From Pseudomonas zanjanensis (GTDB taxonomy: Bacteria > Pseudomonadota > Gammaproteobacteria > Pseudomonadales > Pseudomonadaceae), in contig NZ_JABWRB020000003.1 in the NCBI RefSeq assembly GCF_014268745.2, positions 496,001 through 560,000 of the forward strand: a stretch of DNA of 64,000 bases, in the 5' to 3' direction. Below are positions 1-8,298 of this stretch, piece by piece. Each line of letters opens with the position of its first letter. The stretch's first letter is position 1. A program made the translations under genes and the position numbers. The notes under the pieces are model-generated. The model saw only the letters and a list, made by a program, of their open reading frames with translations. It was not told where the DNA came from and did not search any database.

Positions 1-656
1 TGGGACGGCATGCTCTTGAGCGGTTCGTCGTGTTCGAAGTAGTCGCGGAACTTCGCGCCTTCCTCTTCCTTGCCGGCGATGACCCGGGCGCTGAGGGTGG
101 CTTCCTGCTTGAGGTAGCTGCGCAGCTTTTCCAGCAGGTTGGCGTCTTCGGCGAAACGCTCCATGAGGATGTACTTGGCGCCTTCCAGCGCCGCCTTCAC
201 GTCCGCCACGCCTTTTTCGGCATCGACGAAGCGCGCGGCTTCGGTTTCCGGGGCCAGGGTCGGGTCGTTGAACAGGCCGTCGGCCAGCTCGCCGAGGCCG
301 GCTTCCAGGGCGATCTGGCCCTTGGTGCGGCGCTTTTGCTTGTAGGGCAGGTACAAGTCTTCGAGACGGGTCTTGGTGTCGGCCAACTTGATGTCGCGCT
401 CGAGTTGCGGGGTCAGCTTGCCCTGCTCCTGGATGCTGGCCAGGATGCTGATACGCCGTTCGTCGAGTTCTCGCAGGTAGCGCAGGCGCTCTTCCAGATG
501 CCGCAATTGGGTGTCATCGAGGCTGCCGGTCACTTCTTTCCGGTAACGGGCGATGAAAGGCACCGTGGAGCCTTCATCGAGTAGCGCGACGGCCGCTTCG
601 ACCTGCTGTGGGCGTACACCGAGTTCCTCGGCGATGCGGCTGTTGATGCTGTCCAT
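1..656 (-). CDS. tex: Tex, RNA-binding transcription accessory protein (N-terminal part)
   Basis: The reverse strand opens with ATG at 656 and stays open to the left edge, giving about 218 residues. The protein starts MDSINSRIAEELGVRPQQVE and continues with the Tex-N core, including IARYRKEVTGSLDD and LEDLYLPYKQKRRTKGQIA, both highly typical of Tex. Full-length Tex is about 770 residues; the YqgF-like, helix-hairpin-helix and S1 domains lie outside the window. Tex is a cytoplasmic nucleic-acid-binding protein linked to transcription and stress tolerance. It is divergent from ompR across a 358-base gap. The identification is firm; only the 3' part is missing. Confidence 0.93.
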   Translation of the reverse strand, partial: MDSINSRIAEELGVRPQQVEAAVALLDEGSTVPFIARYRKEVTGSLDDTQLRHLEERLRYLRELDERRISILASIQEQGKLTPQLERDIKLADTKTRLEDLYLPYKQKRRTKGQIALEAGLGELADGLFNDPTLAPETEAARFVDAEKGVADVKAALEGAKYILMERFAEDANLLEKLRSYLKQEATLSARVIAGKEEEGAKFRDYFEHDEPLKSMPS

Positions 657-1014
657 AAAACCACCTGACAAATTGTGAAATCAGGCTCGCCACCGCAGAA
701 ACAGGGCTCGGCGAGACTGGTTGAGCGGCCTGGCATGCGCCGCTGCCTGGGTCAAAAGGCTGCCTGTTGACCCGCGAAATTCAAAAAGTGCTGCCTGGCC
801 AAGATAATAAAGCGCGGCGCCGATCCGGCGATCCGGTCTGCCCTGGCACAAAGGGCCGCGCATTATAACCAGCGTTCCGCTGTTCGGGGGGCGTTGTGGA
901 ATGTGGCTTTGATGGGCGGTTTGCTGGAGATAGAGGAAAAATCTGCTAACAATGCACACGGTGCGTATAACGGCAGCTAAGCCATAATGCGCGCCAAGAT
1001 CAAAGGAGCTTCCT
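657..1014. other. Divergent intergenic region between tex and ompR
   Basis: No convincing gene is present in these 358 bases. On the reverse strand a TATAAT-like hexamer (complement of 862-867) could be the -10 box of tex. On the forward strand CATAAT near 983 could serve ompR. The ompR ribosome-binding site AAAGGAG lies at about 1001-1007. The promoter hexamers are tentative because no matching -35 boxes are clear. Confidence 0.45.
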
Positions 1015-1755
1015 ATGAGCAGCACTGCACAAACTGCTGAAGGCGAAAAAATTCTGATTGTTGACGACGATCCAGGGCTGAGCAGCCTGCTGGAGCGTTT
1101 TTTCGTCAGCAAGGGCTACCGCGCCCGCACCGTCCCGAACACCGAGCAAATGGACCGGTTGCTGGCCCGTGAAGTGTTCAACCTGGTCGTACTCGACCTG
1201 ATGCTACCCGGCGAAGACGGCCTGACTGCCTGCCGCCGCCTGCGCGGCGCCAACAACCAGATCCCGATCATCATGCTCACCGCCAAGGGCGACGAGCTGA
1301 GCCGTATCAAGGGCCTTGAACTGGGCGCCGACGATTACCTGGCCAAGCCGTTCAACCCCGACGAGCTGATGGCCCGCGTCAAGGCGGTGCTGCGTCGCCA
1401 GTCGGCACCGGTGCCGGGTGCGCCGGGCAGCGAAGACGAAAGCGTGACCTTCGGCGACTATGAACTGTCCCTGGCCACCCGCGAGCTCAAGCGCGGCGAT
1501 GAGGTCCACATGCTCACCACCGGTGAGTTCGCCGTGCTCAAGGCCCTGGTGATGAACGCCCGCCAGCCGCTGACCCGCGACAAACTGATGAACCTGGCCC
1601 GTGGCCGTGAGTGGGATGCGCTGGAGCGCTCCATCGACGTACAGATTTCCCGCCTGCGCCGGATGATCGAGCCCGATCCTTCCAAGCCGCGGTACATCCA
1701 GACCGTCTGGGGCGTCGGTTATGTGTTCGTGCCGGATGGCGCCGCCAGCAAGTGA
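1015..1755 (+). CDS. ompR: Response regulator OmpR
   Basis: 246 residues. The receiver domain (about 12-127) has the acidic pair D17/D18, phosphoacceptor D61 in VVLDLMLPGEDG, T89 and K111. A winged-helix DNA-binding domain (about 145-240) contains LTTGEFAVLKAL and SIDVQISRLRRMIE, typical of the OmpR/PhoB class. AAAGGAG sits 8 bases before ATG. It is followed by envZ 114 bases downstream, its cognate osmosensing kinase, and the pair controls outer-membrane and envelope genes. Length and motifs are canonical. Confidence 0.95.
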   Translation: MSSTAQTAEGEKILIVDDDPGLSSLLERFFVSKGYRARTVPNTEQMDRLLAREVFNLVVLDLMLPGEDGLTACRRLRGANNQIPIIMLTAKGDELSRIKGLELGADDYLAKPFNPDELMARVKAVLRRQSAPVPGAPGSEDESVTFGDYELSLATRELKRGDEVHMLTTGEFAVLKALVMNARQPLTRDKLMNLARGREWDALERSIDVQISRLRRMIEPDPSKPRYIQTVWGVGYVFVPDGAASK

Positions 1756-1764
1756 TCGGCGATT

Positions 1765-1852
1765 TGTAGGAGCGGGTGGCCTGGCCGGTTGAAATGTCTT
1801 CTTCCAGGCGACTCGCGGTCTGTCATTGTGCGAGCATCGCTCGCTCCTGCAA
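1765..1852. repeat. Degenerate REP-like palindrome between ompR and envZ
   Basis: The left arm TGTAGGAGCGGG and right arm CGCTCGCTCCTGCA resemble the arms of the GTGGGAGC...GCTCCCAC REP family seen elsewhere in this window. The arms are imperfect. It falls between two genes expected to be co-transcribed, so it could affect the ratio of the two messages; that effect is inference. Confidence 0.5.
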
Positions 1853-1869
1853 GTGTGTAGCGGTTATTC

Positions 1870-3183
1870 ATGAAAACCCCCGTGTGGTTCCCCCAGAGTT
1901 TCTTCTCCCGCACCCTCTGGCTGGTGCTGATCGTCGTGCTCTTCTCCAAGGCACTGACGTTGGTGTACCTGCTGATGAACGAAGACGTGCTCGTGGACCG
2001 GCAGTACAGCCATGGTGTTGCTCTGACCCTACGGGCTTATTGGGCGGCGGACGAAACCAACCGGGCGAAAATCGCCGAGGCGGCGACGCTGATCCGCGTC
2101 GTCGGTGCCGGCGTGCCGGTGGGCGAGCAGCACTGGCCGTACAGCGAGATTTATCAACGCCAGATGCAGGCCGAACTGGGCGCCGATACCGAGGTGCGAT
2201 TGCGCATGCATTCGCCGCCGGCGCTTTGGGTGCGAGCCCCGAGCCTGGGGGATGGCTGGCTGAAGGTGCCGCTGTATCCGCATCCGCTGCGCGGTCAGAA
2301 AATCTGGAACGTGCTCGGCTGGTTCCTGGCTATCGGCCTGCTGTCGACCGCGTCGGCGTGGATCTTCGTCAGCCAGCTCAACCAACCGTTGAAGCGCCTG
2401 GTCTACGCCGCTCGGCAACTGGGCCAGGGGCGCAGCGTGCGGCTGCCCATCAGCGATACGCCCAGCGAGATGACTGAGGTCTACCGTGCCTTCAACCAGA
2501 TGGCCGAGGATGTGGAACAGGCCGGGCGCGAGCGCGAATTGATGCTTGCGGGCGTCTCCCACGACCTGCGTACGCCGCTGACCCGGCTGCGGCTGTCGCT
2601 GGAGTTGATGGGTGAGCACACCGACCTGACCGACGAGATGGTCCGCGATATCGAGGATATGGACGCGATTCTCGACCAGTTCCTGGCGTTCATTCGCGAC
2701 GGACGTGATGAGTCCGTGGAAGAGGTGGACCTCAGCGAGTTGGTGCGGGAAGTGGTCGCGCCCTATAACCAGAACGACGAGAAAGTGCAGTTGCGCCTGG
2801 AACCGATCCAGCCGTTTCCATTACGCCGGGTGTCGATGAAGCGTTTGCTGAACAACCTGATCGGCAATGCCCTGAACCATGCCGGTGCTGGCGTCGAAGT
2901 CGCGGCCTATGTCTCCGGCGACACCAGCGCGCCCTACGTGGTGCTGAGCGTCATGGACCGTGGCGCCGGCATCGATCCCTCGGAGCTGGAAGCCATCTTC
3001 AACCCCTTCACCCGGGGCGATCGCGCCCGTGGGGGGAAGGGCACGGGGCTGGGCCTGGCCATCGTCAAGCGCATCGCCTCGATGCACGGCGGCAACGTCG
3101 AGCTGCGCAACCGCGCCGGTGGTGGATTGGAAGCTCGGGTGCGGTTGCCGTTGGGCTTGATGCTGCCTCGGGATGCGGTGTAG
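1870..3183 (+). CDS. envZ: Sensor histidine kinase EnvZ
   Basis: 437 residues of the inner-membrane partner of OmpR. Transmembrane segments are at about 15-36 and 146-168, flanking a periplasmic domain of about 110 residues. A HAMP segment (about 168-222) leads to the dimerization/phosphoacceptor motif SHDLRTPLTRL with H231. The catalytic domain has an N box (NNLIGNALNHAG), a G1 box (DRGAGIDPSEL) and a G2 box (GTGLGLAIVKRI). The order and length match EnvZ. Its position directly downstream of ompR supports the name. Confidence 0.95.
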   Translation: MKTPVWFPQSFFSRTLWLVLIVVLFSKALTLVYLLMNEDVLVDRQYSHGVALTLRAYWAADETNRAKIAEAATLIRVVGAGVPVGEQHWPYSEIYQRQMQAELGADTEVRLRMHSPPALWVRAPSLGDGWLKVPLYPHPLRGQKIWNVLGWFLAIGLLSTASAWIFVSQLNQPLKRLVYAARQLGQGRSVRLPISDTPSEMTEVYRAFNQMAEDVEQAGRERELMLAGVSHDLRTPLTRLRLSLELMGEHTDLTDEMVRDIEDMDAILDQFLAFIRDGRDESVEEVDLSELVREVVAPYNQNDEKVQLRLEPIQPFPLRRVSMKRLLNNLIGNALNHAGAGVEVAAYVSGDTSAPYVVLSVMDRGAGIDPSELEAIFNPFTRGDRARGGKGTGLGLAIVKRIASMHGGNVELRNRAGGGLEARVRLPLGLMLPRDAV

Positions 3184-3226
3184 CGATCTCTCTCAAGCAA
3201 GACAGAGACGCTGTGGGAGCGAGTCC

Positions 3227-3317
3227 TGTGGGAGCCGAGCTTGCTCGCGATAGCGGTGTGTCAGTCAAGATCAACTTTACTGATCCACCGCTATCGCGAG
3301 CAAGCTCGGCTCCCACA
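3227..3317. repeat. REP palindrome, GTGGGAGC family
   Basis: TGTGGGAGCCGAGCTTGCTC and its near-perfect inverse GAGCAAGCTCGGCTCCCACA enclose a short central segment, and the arms extend to CGCGATAGCGG/CCGCTATCGCG. It lies in the convergent gap between envZ and rimK, a common location for REPs. Confidence 0.85.
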
Positions 3318-3348
3318 AAAGCTAGCTCCCGCAGGGGTTTGTGTTGAA

Positions 3349-4254
3349 TTAACCCTTACCCTTGGTCCTGGTCATGTTCGGCCCGCCATTCTTTTCCAGG
3401 TGCTCGATGATGATTCCCGCCACGTTCTTGTTCGTGGTGGTCTCGATGCCTTCCAGGCCCGGCGAGGAATTGACCTCCATCACCAGCGGCCCATGATTGG
3501 AGCGCAGGATATCCACGCCGGCCACGGCCAGGCCCATGACCTTTGCGGCCCGCAGGGCGGTCATGCGCTCTTCTGGCGTGATCTTGATCAGGCTGGCGCT
3601 GCCGCCGCGATGCAGGTTGGAGCGGAACTCACCGGGCTTGGCCTGGCGTTTCATCGAGGCAATCACTTTGTCGCCGACCACGAAGCAGCGAATGTCTGCG
3701 CCCCCGGCTTCCTTGATGTATTCCTGGACCATGATGTTCTGCTTCAGGCCCATGAACGCTTCGATCACCGACTCCGCCGCCGTCGCGGTCTCACACAGGA
3801 CCACGCCGATGCCCTGGGTGCCTTCCAGCACCTTGATCACCAGCGGTGCGCCGTTGACCATCGCAATCAGGTCGGGAATATCGTCGGGGGAGTGGGCAAA
3901 ACCGGTGACCGGCAGGCCGATCCCACGCCGTGACAGCAGCTGCAACGAGCGCAATTTGTCCCGGGAACGGGCGATGGCTACCGACTCGTTGAGGGGAAAC
4001 ACCCCCATCATTTCGAACTGGCGCAACACCGCGCAGCCATAGAACGTCACGGATGCGCCGATCCGCGGGATCACCGCGTCGAACCCTTCCAGCGGTTTGC
4101 CACGGTAATGGATCTGCGGCTTGTGGCTGGCGATGTTCATGTAGGCGCGCAGGGTATCGATCACCACCATTTCATGGCCACGTTCGGTCCCTGCTTCGAC
4201 CAGGCGACGGGTGGAATACAGACGCGGATTACGCGACAGCACAGCGATCTTCAT
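3349..4254 (-). CDS. rimK: RimK, ribosomal protein S6 glutamate ligase
   Basis: 301 residues of the ATP-grasp fold. RimK adds glutamate residues to the C terminus of ribosomal protein S6. The start MKIAVLSRNPRLYSTRRL and the ATP-grasp segments PLVIKVLEGTQGIGVVLCET, FIKEAGGADIRCFVVGDKV (read here as YIKEAGGADIRCF) and VMEVNSSPGLEGIE are the family's nucleotide- and metal-binding motifs. It overlaps the 3' end of the upstream protease gene by 4 bases (ATGA), so the two are translationally coupled. In pseudomonads this locus has been tied to proteome remodelling and niche adaptation. Confidence 0.95.
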   Translation of the reverse strand: MKIAVLSRNPRLYSTRRLVEAGTERGHEMVVIDTLRAYMNIASHKPQIHYRGKPLEGFDAVIPRIGASVTFYGCAVLRQFEMMGVFPLNESVAIARSRDKLRSLQLLSRRGIGLPVTGFAHSPDDIPDLIAMVNGAPLVIKVLEGTQGIGVVLCETATAAESVIEAFMGLKQNIMVQEYIKEAGGADIRCFVVGDKVIASMKRQAKPGEFRSNLHRGGSASLIKITPEERMTALRAAKVMGLAVAGVDILRSNHGPLVMEVNSSPGLEGIETTTNKNVAGIIIEHLEKNGGPNMTRTKGKG

Positions 4255-4733
4255 GCAACACCTGTGGCAGAGGTAGTGGACACCGGGAATGCCGGCTTGT
4301 CTTGAACGTATTTGCTACCCGGATTGACCACCAGTTGGCCGTCGATCAAGGCTTTGGAACCCAGTAACAGGCGATATCGCATGGATTTGCGGCAGGCCAG
4401 GGTGAACTCGACCCGCCAGATCCGGTCGCCCAGCGCCAACGTGGTGCTGATCACGTAGCGGACCTGAGCGTGGCCGTTGGAACTCTTGATGGTCTTGCGC
4501 GCCACCAGCGGGGCTTCGCAGCGGCGATGGCGCAACTGCACCACCGTGCCGAGGTGCGCGGTGAAGCGTACCCACTTTTCGCCATCGCGCTCGAAGGGTT
4601 CGATGTCAGTGGCATGCAGGCTGGAGGTGCTGGCCCCGGTGTCGATTTTTGCCCGCAGGCCGGCGACTCCCAGATCCGGGAGCGCCACCCACTCGCGCAG
4701 ACCGACAACGGTCAAATGGTCAAAAATCTTCAA
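4251..4733 (-). CDS. rimB: RimB-type retropepsin-like ATP-dependent zinc protease family protein
   Basis: 160 residues. The aspartyl-protease-like signature AKIDTGASTSSLHA holds D31, followed by VISTTLALGDRIWRVEFTL and LLLGSKALIDGQLVVNPGSK near the end; this is the putative retropepsin family often annotated as ATP-dependent zinc protease. It is the first gene of a two-gene unit with rimK. The name follows the rimABK locus described in P. fluorescens, where rimB encodes such a protease next to rimK. No convincing rimA is visible upstream, since the divergent hslR follows after about 230 bases. Confidence 0.85.
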   Translation of the reverse strand: MKIFDHLTVVGLREWVALPDLGVAGLRAKIDTGASTSSLHATDIEPFERDGEKWVRFTAHLGTVVQLRHRRCEAPLVARKTIKSSNGHAQVRYVISTTLALGDRIWRVEFTLACRKSMRYRLLLGSKALIDGQLVVNPGSKYVQDKPAFPVSTTSATGVA

Positions 4734-4969
4734 TAAAAAAACCTGCGATCAGTGCATCGGATCGTGGACTCCGCGAATCGCGGTATTCACGCAGAATAAT
4801 CACAAAATGGCGACAGTTATCTACGCACTTGTTTGTGCTTGTAACCGATTCCGACCCCAGCGATGCGTACGGCGTCGGTTTGACGGGCATTCTATCCGTC
4901 GGGCCGGATTCGTGCGCCCGACAAAAACGGTAGTACAGTTCCGGCTATTGGCAGAAAAGAGGAATGGCA

Positions 4970-5374
4970 GTGGCACAAAAAAAGGAAGAGGACGACAAGG
5001 TCCGTCTCGATAAATGGTTATGGGCGGCGCGATTCTACAAGACGCGGGCCCTGGCCAAGACCGCCATCGAAAGCGGCAAGGTCCATCACCGGGGAGAACG
5101 TTGCAAGCCGGGCAAGGAGCCACGTATCGGCGATGAGTTTGTCATCCGCACCGGGTTCGATGAAAAGACCGTGGTGGTCGAGGCCCTGTCGATCGTGCGG
5201 CGCGGCGCGCCTGAAGCACAGGCGCTGTATCGTGAAACCGAAGCCAGCATCGCCAAGCGCGAAGCCGCCGCCGCGCAACGCAAGGCCGGCGCCCTGGGGG
5301 TCAGCACCGACGGCAAACCGAGCAAGAAGCAGCGCCGGGACCTGTTCAAGTTTCATGGCAGCAACAACGAATAA
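4970..5374 (+). CDS. hslR: Hsp15-like S4-domain heat shock protein HslR
   Basis: A small basic RNA-binding protein of 134 residues. The S4 domain is visible as VRLDKWLWAARFYKTRALAK through ESGKVHHRGERCKPG. The C terminus is Lys/Arg-rich. Hsp15 binds free 50S subunits carrying a stalled nascent chain. I prefer the GTG at 4970 as start: the Shine-Dalgarno AAGAGGA (4957-4963) lies 6 bases before it, while the upstream in-frame ATG at 4964 directly abuts that site and would be poorly placed. It is followed by hslO, another redox/heat-stress gene. Confidence 0.9.
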   Translation: MAQKKEEDDKVRLDKWLWAARFYKTRALAKTAIESGKVHHRGERCKPGKEPRIGDEFVIRTGFDEKTVVVEALSIVRRGAPEAQALYRETEASIAKREAAAAQRKAGALGVSTDGKPSKKQRRDLFKFHGSNNE

Positions 5375-5393
5375 GACGCCGGTCATTTCACCC

Positions 5394-5485
5394 GTGGCGA
5401 GGGAGCTTGCTCCCGCTGGGCTGCGCAGCGGCCCCGAAATCTTGCGGTCGCTGCGCAACCGAGCGGGAGCAAGCTCCCTCGCCAC
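5394..5485. repeat. REP palindrome, GTGGCGAGGGAGC family
   Basis: GTGGCGAGGGAGCTTGCTCC and its inverse GGAGCAAGCTCCCTCGCCAC bound the element, with inner arms GCTGCGCAGCGGC and GCGCAACCGAGC. It sits between hslR and hslO. This second REP family also occurs at 21831 and 24122. Confidence 0.85.
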
Positions 5486-5618
5486 AATGTGTCAGCCTAC
5501 ACATTCAGATGGGCGTCAGTCCCTTCCCGTCAGGCAAACCCAAGCCTTGCTTGGAACCCACCCTGAATGCCCCTAAAATGCCTGCCATCATTTGTCATCA
5601 CTTCAGATACCAGACCCT

Positions 5619-6521
5619 ATGACTGATTTACCGGATACCGACTACACCCAGCGTTTCATCTTCGATGACAGCGACGCCCGTGGCGAGCTGGTGGCGTTGG
5701 AGCGTAGCTACGCCGAAGTCCTCGCCAAGCACCCCTATCCGGAGCCGGTCGCACAAATGCTCGGCGAGCTGATGGCGGCCGCAGCGTTGCTGGTGGGCAC
5801 CTTGAAGTTCGATGGCTTGCTGATTCTCCAGGCGCGCTCCGAAGGTCCGGTCCCGCTGCTGATGATCGAATGCTCCAGCGAGCGTGAGATCCGTGGCCTG
5901 GCCCGGTATGACGCCGAACAGATCGCGCCCGACGCCACCCTGGCCGACATGATGCCCAACGGCGTGCTGGCCCTGACGGTCGATCCGACCCAAGGCCAGC
6001 GTTACCAGGGCATCGTCGATCTGGACGGGGCGACCCTGGCTGAATGCTTCACCAATTACTTCGTCATGTCCCAGCAGACCAATACCCGCTTCTGGCTCTA
6101 CGCCGACGGGCGGCGCGCGCGTGGTTTGCTGCTGCAACAGCTGCCTGCCGATCGCCTGCGTGACCCGGAAGAACGTGATGCCAGCTGGCAGCACATTACC
6201 GCTCTGGCCAGCACCTTGAGCGCCGATGAGCTACTGGGCCTGGACAACGAAACGGTGCTGCATCGCCTCTACCACGAAGAGCAGGTGCGCTTGTTCGACG
6301 GCCAGCCGTTGCGCTTCCAATGCAGTTGCTCTCGTGAACGTTCCGGCAATGCGCTGGTCAGTCTGGGTCTGGAAGATGCGCAGCAACTGGTGATCGAGCA
6401 TGGCGGCGCCATCGAAGTCGACTGCCAGTTCTGCAACGAACGCTACCTGTTCGACGCGGCGGACATCGCTCAATTGTTCGCCGGTGCGGGTGTCGACACA
6501 CCGTCAGATACTCGACACTAA
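5619..6521 (+). CDS. hslO: 33 kDa redox-regulated chaperonin Hsp33
   Basis: 300 residues. Hsp33 is a cytoplasmic holdase activated by oxidation. The C-terminal zinc switch is present as QCSCSRERSGNAL and VDCQFCNERYLF (CxC...CxxC). The N-terminal substrate-binding fold includes AAALLVGTLKFDGLLILQ. I chose ATG 5619 (MTDLPDTDYTQRF), the typical start of Pseudomonas Hsp33, over the in-frame TTG nine codons upstream. It sits beside hslR in a heat/oxidative stress pair, but a REP between them suggests separate control. Confidence 0.95.
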   Translation: MTDLPDTDYTQRFIFDDSDARGELVALERSYAEVLAKHPYPEPVAQMLGELMAAAALLVGTLKFDGLLILQARSEGPVPLLMIECSSEREIRGLARYDAEQIAPDATLADMMPNGVLALTVDPTQGQRYQGIVDLDGATLAECFTNYFVMSQQTNTRFWLYADGRRARGLLLQQLPADRLRDPEERDASWQHITALASTLSADELLGLDNETVLHRLYHEEQVRLFDGQPLRFQCSCSRERSGNALVSLGLEDAQQLVIEHGGAIEVDCQFCNERYLFDAADIAQLFAGAGVDTPSDTRH

Positions 6522-6699
6522 AACGGTTCAGCGCAGGTAAATCTCCTGGCAAACGCCGGATTTACGCCGTACTGACGGGAGGGCCCTACTCTTTTTGGGG
6601 TTTTCTGGCATAATCCGGCCCACTTTTTTCGGGTAGTAGTGCGCGACTTCCTACTACAAAACGTTTGGAGCACTCGGCCACGGGCCGACGGGGAATCTC

Positions 6700-8244
6700 A
6701 TGACGCAAGCCAATAACGCCGTGTACACCGATCTGAGTGTCGATGATCTGGTCAAAGAAGCCCTGAATCGCGGTGAAGGCGAGCTTGCCGATACTGGCGC
6801 GCTGGTTGTCCGTACCGGTCATCGTACCGGTCGCTCGCCAGTCGACCGTTTCATTGTGGAAGAGCCAACCACCCAGGACGCCATCGCCTGGGGCCCGATC
6901 AACCGCAAGTTCCCGGCCGACAAGTTCGATGCCCTGTGGAGCCGCGTTGAAGCCTACCTGGGCGAGCGCGAGCGTTTTGTATCCCATGTGCATGTAGGTT
7001 CCGATCCTGCGCACTACCTGCCGGTCAAGATGACCACCGAGACGGCGTGGCACAACCTGTTCGGCCGTTGCCTGTTCATCAACCCCGAGCAGTACAACGC
7101 CGGTGGCAAGGACGAATGGCAGATCCTCAACGCGCCGAATTTCGTTTGCGAGCCTGAGCGCGACGGCACCAACTCCGACGGCACCGTGATCATCAACTTC
7201 GCGGCCAAGAAAGTGCTGATCGCCGGCATGCGCTACGCCGGTGAGATGAAAAAAGCCCTGTTCTCCGTGCAGAACTTCCTGCTGCCGGCTGTTGACGTGC
7301 TGCCGATGCACTGCGCCGCGAACATGGGCGAAGAGGGCGATGTGACCCTGTTCTTCGGCTTGTCGGGCACCGGCAAGACCACCCTGTCCGCCGATGAAAG
7401 CCGTTACCTGATCGGTGACGACGAGCACGGCTGGGGCGTGGGCGTGGTCTTCAACATCGAAGGCGGTTGCTATGCCAAGTGCATCGACCTGTCCGAGAAG
7501 AACGAGCCGGTCATCTGGAAAGCCATCCAGCACGGTGCCGTACTGGAAAACGTCGTTCTGGACCCAGTCACCAAGAAAGCCGACTACGCCGACGACAGCC
7601 TGACCCAGAACAGCCGCGCCGCCTACCCGCGTGAGCTGATCGAAAAACGCGCACCGAAAAACCTCGGTGGCGAGCCAAACGCTGTAATCTTCCTGACCTG
7701 CGACCTGACCGGCGTTTTGCCGCCGGTGTCGATCCTCAGCGAAGAACAAGCCGCCTACCACTTCCTGTCCGGCTACACCGCACTGGTGGGCTCGACCGAA
7801 ATGGGTTCGGGCAGCGGCATCAAGTCGACCTTCTCCACCTGCTTCGGCGCCCCGTTCTTCCCGCGTCCAGCCGGTGAATACGCTGAGCTGCTGATCAAGC
7901 GCATCCGCGGTTTCGGCTCCAAGGTCTACCTGGTCAACACCGGTTGGACCGGTGGTGGCTACGGCGTCGGCAAGCGCTTCAACATCCCGACCACTCGTGC
8001 TGTGATCGCAGCGATCCAGAGCGGCGCGCTGATCGGTGCTGAAACCGAACACTTGGACATCATTAACCTGGACGTGCCGCTGGCAGTTCCAGGCGTCGAG
8101 ACTGGCCTGTTGAACCCACGCAACACCTGGGCCGACAAAGCCGCCTACGACGAAGCCGCCAAGGCGTTGGCCGGTCTGTTCATCGAGAACTTCAAGAAGT
8201 TCGACGTGAGCGACGCGATCAAGGCGGCAGGTCCACAGCTGTAA
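6700..8244 (+). CDS. pckA: Phosphoenolpyruvate carboxykinase (ATP)
   Basis: 514 residues, the usual length. It converts oxaloacetate to PEP with ATP, the committed step of gluconeogenesis. The kinase-1a P-loop GLSGTGKTTLSAD lies near residues 219-231, followed by the metal-binding DDEHGW. The N-terminal RTGHRTGRSPVDRF and the later FSTCFGAPFFPRP are diagnostic of the ATP-dependent bacterial family. A rho-independent terminator follows 16 bases after the stop, so it is monocistronic. Confidence 0.97.
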   Translation: MTQANNAVYTDLSVDDLVKEALNRGEGELADTGALVVRTGHRTGRSPVDRFIVEEPTTQDAIAWGPINRKFPADKFDALWSRVEAYLGERERFVSHVHVGSDPAHYLPVKMTTETAWHNLFGRCLFINPEQYNAGGKDEWQILNAPNFVCEPERDGTNSDGTVIINFAAKKVLIAGMRYAGEMKKALFSVQNFLLPAVDVLPMHCAANMGEEGDVTLFFGLSGTGKTTLSADESRYLIGDDEHGWGVGVVFNIEGGCYAKCIDLSEKNEPVIWKAIQHGAVLENVVLDPVTKKADYADDSLTQNSRAAYPRELIEKRAPKNLGGEPNAVIFLTCDLTGVLPPVSILSEEQAAYHFLSGYTALVGSTEMGSGSGIKSTFSTCFGAPFFPRPAGEYAELLIKRIRGFGSKVYLVNTGWTGGGYGVGKRFNIPTTRAVIAAIQSGALIGAETEHLDIINLDVPLAVPGVETGLLNPRNTWADKAAYDEAAKALAGLFIENFKKFDVSDAIKAAGPQL

Positions 8245-8260
8245 GGCTTGGTTGGTGAAT

Positions 8261-8290
8261 AAAAAACCGCCCTTTTTGGGCGGTTTTTTT
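8261..8290 (+). terminator. Rho-independent terminator after pckA (bidirectional)
   Basis: AAAAAACCGCCC, a TTTTT loop, then GGGCGGTTTTTTT. The A-run on the other side lets the same hairpin stop the convergent hipA transcript, which ends at 8299. Confidence 0.92.
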
Positions 8291-8298
8291 ATGGGAGG

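Noticed and set aside
4821..5123. Reverse-strand 100-codon frame that could be rimA
   Set aside because: It is antisense to hslR and shows no phosphodiesterase or other recognisable motif; rimA is not identifiable here.
6586..8052. Reverse-strand open frame of about 490 codons
   Set aside because: It is antisense to pckA, whose protein motifs are complete.
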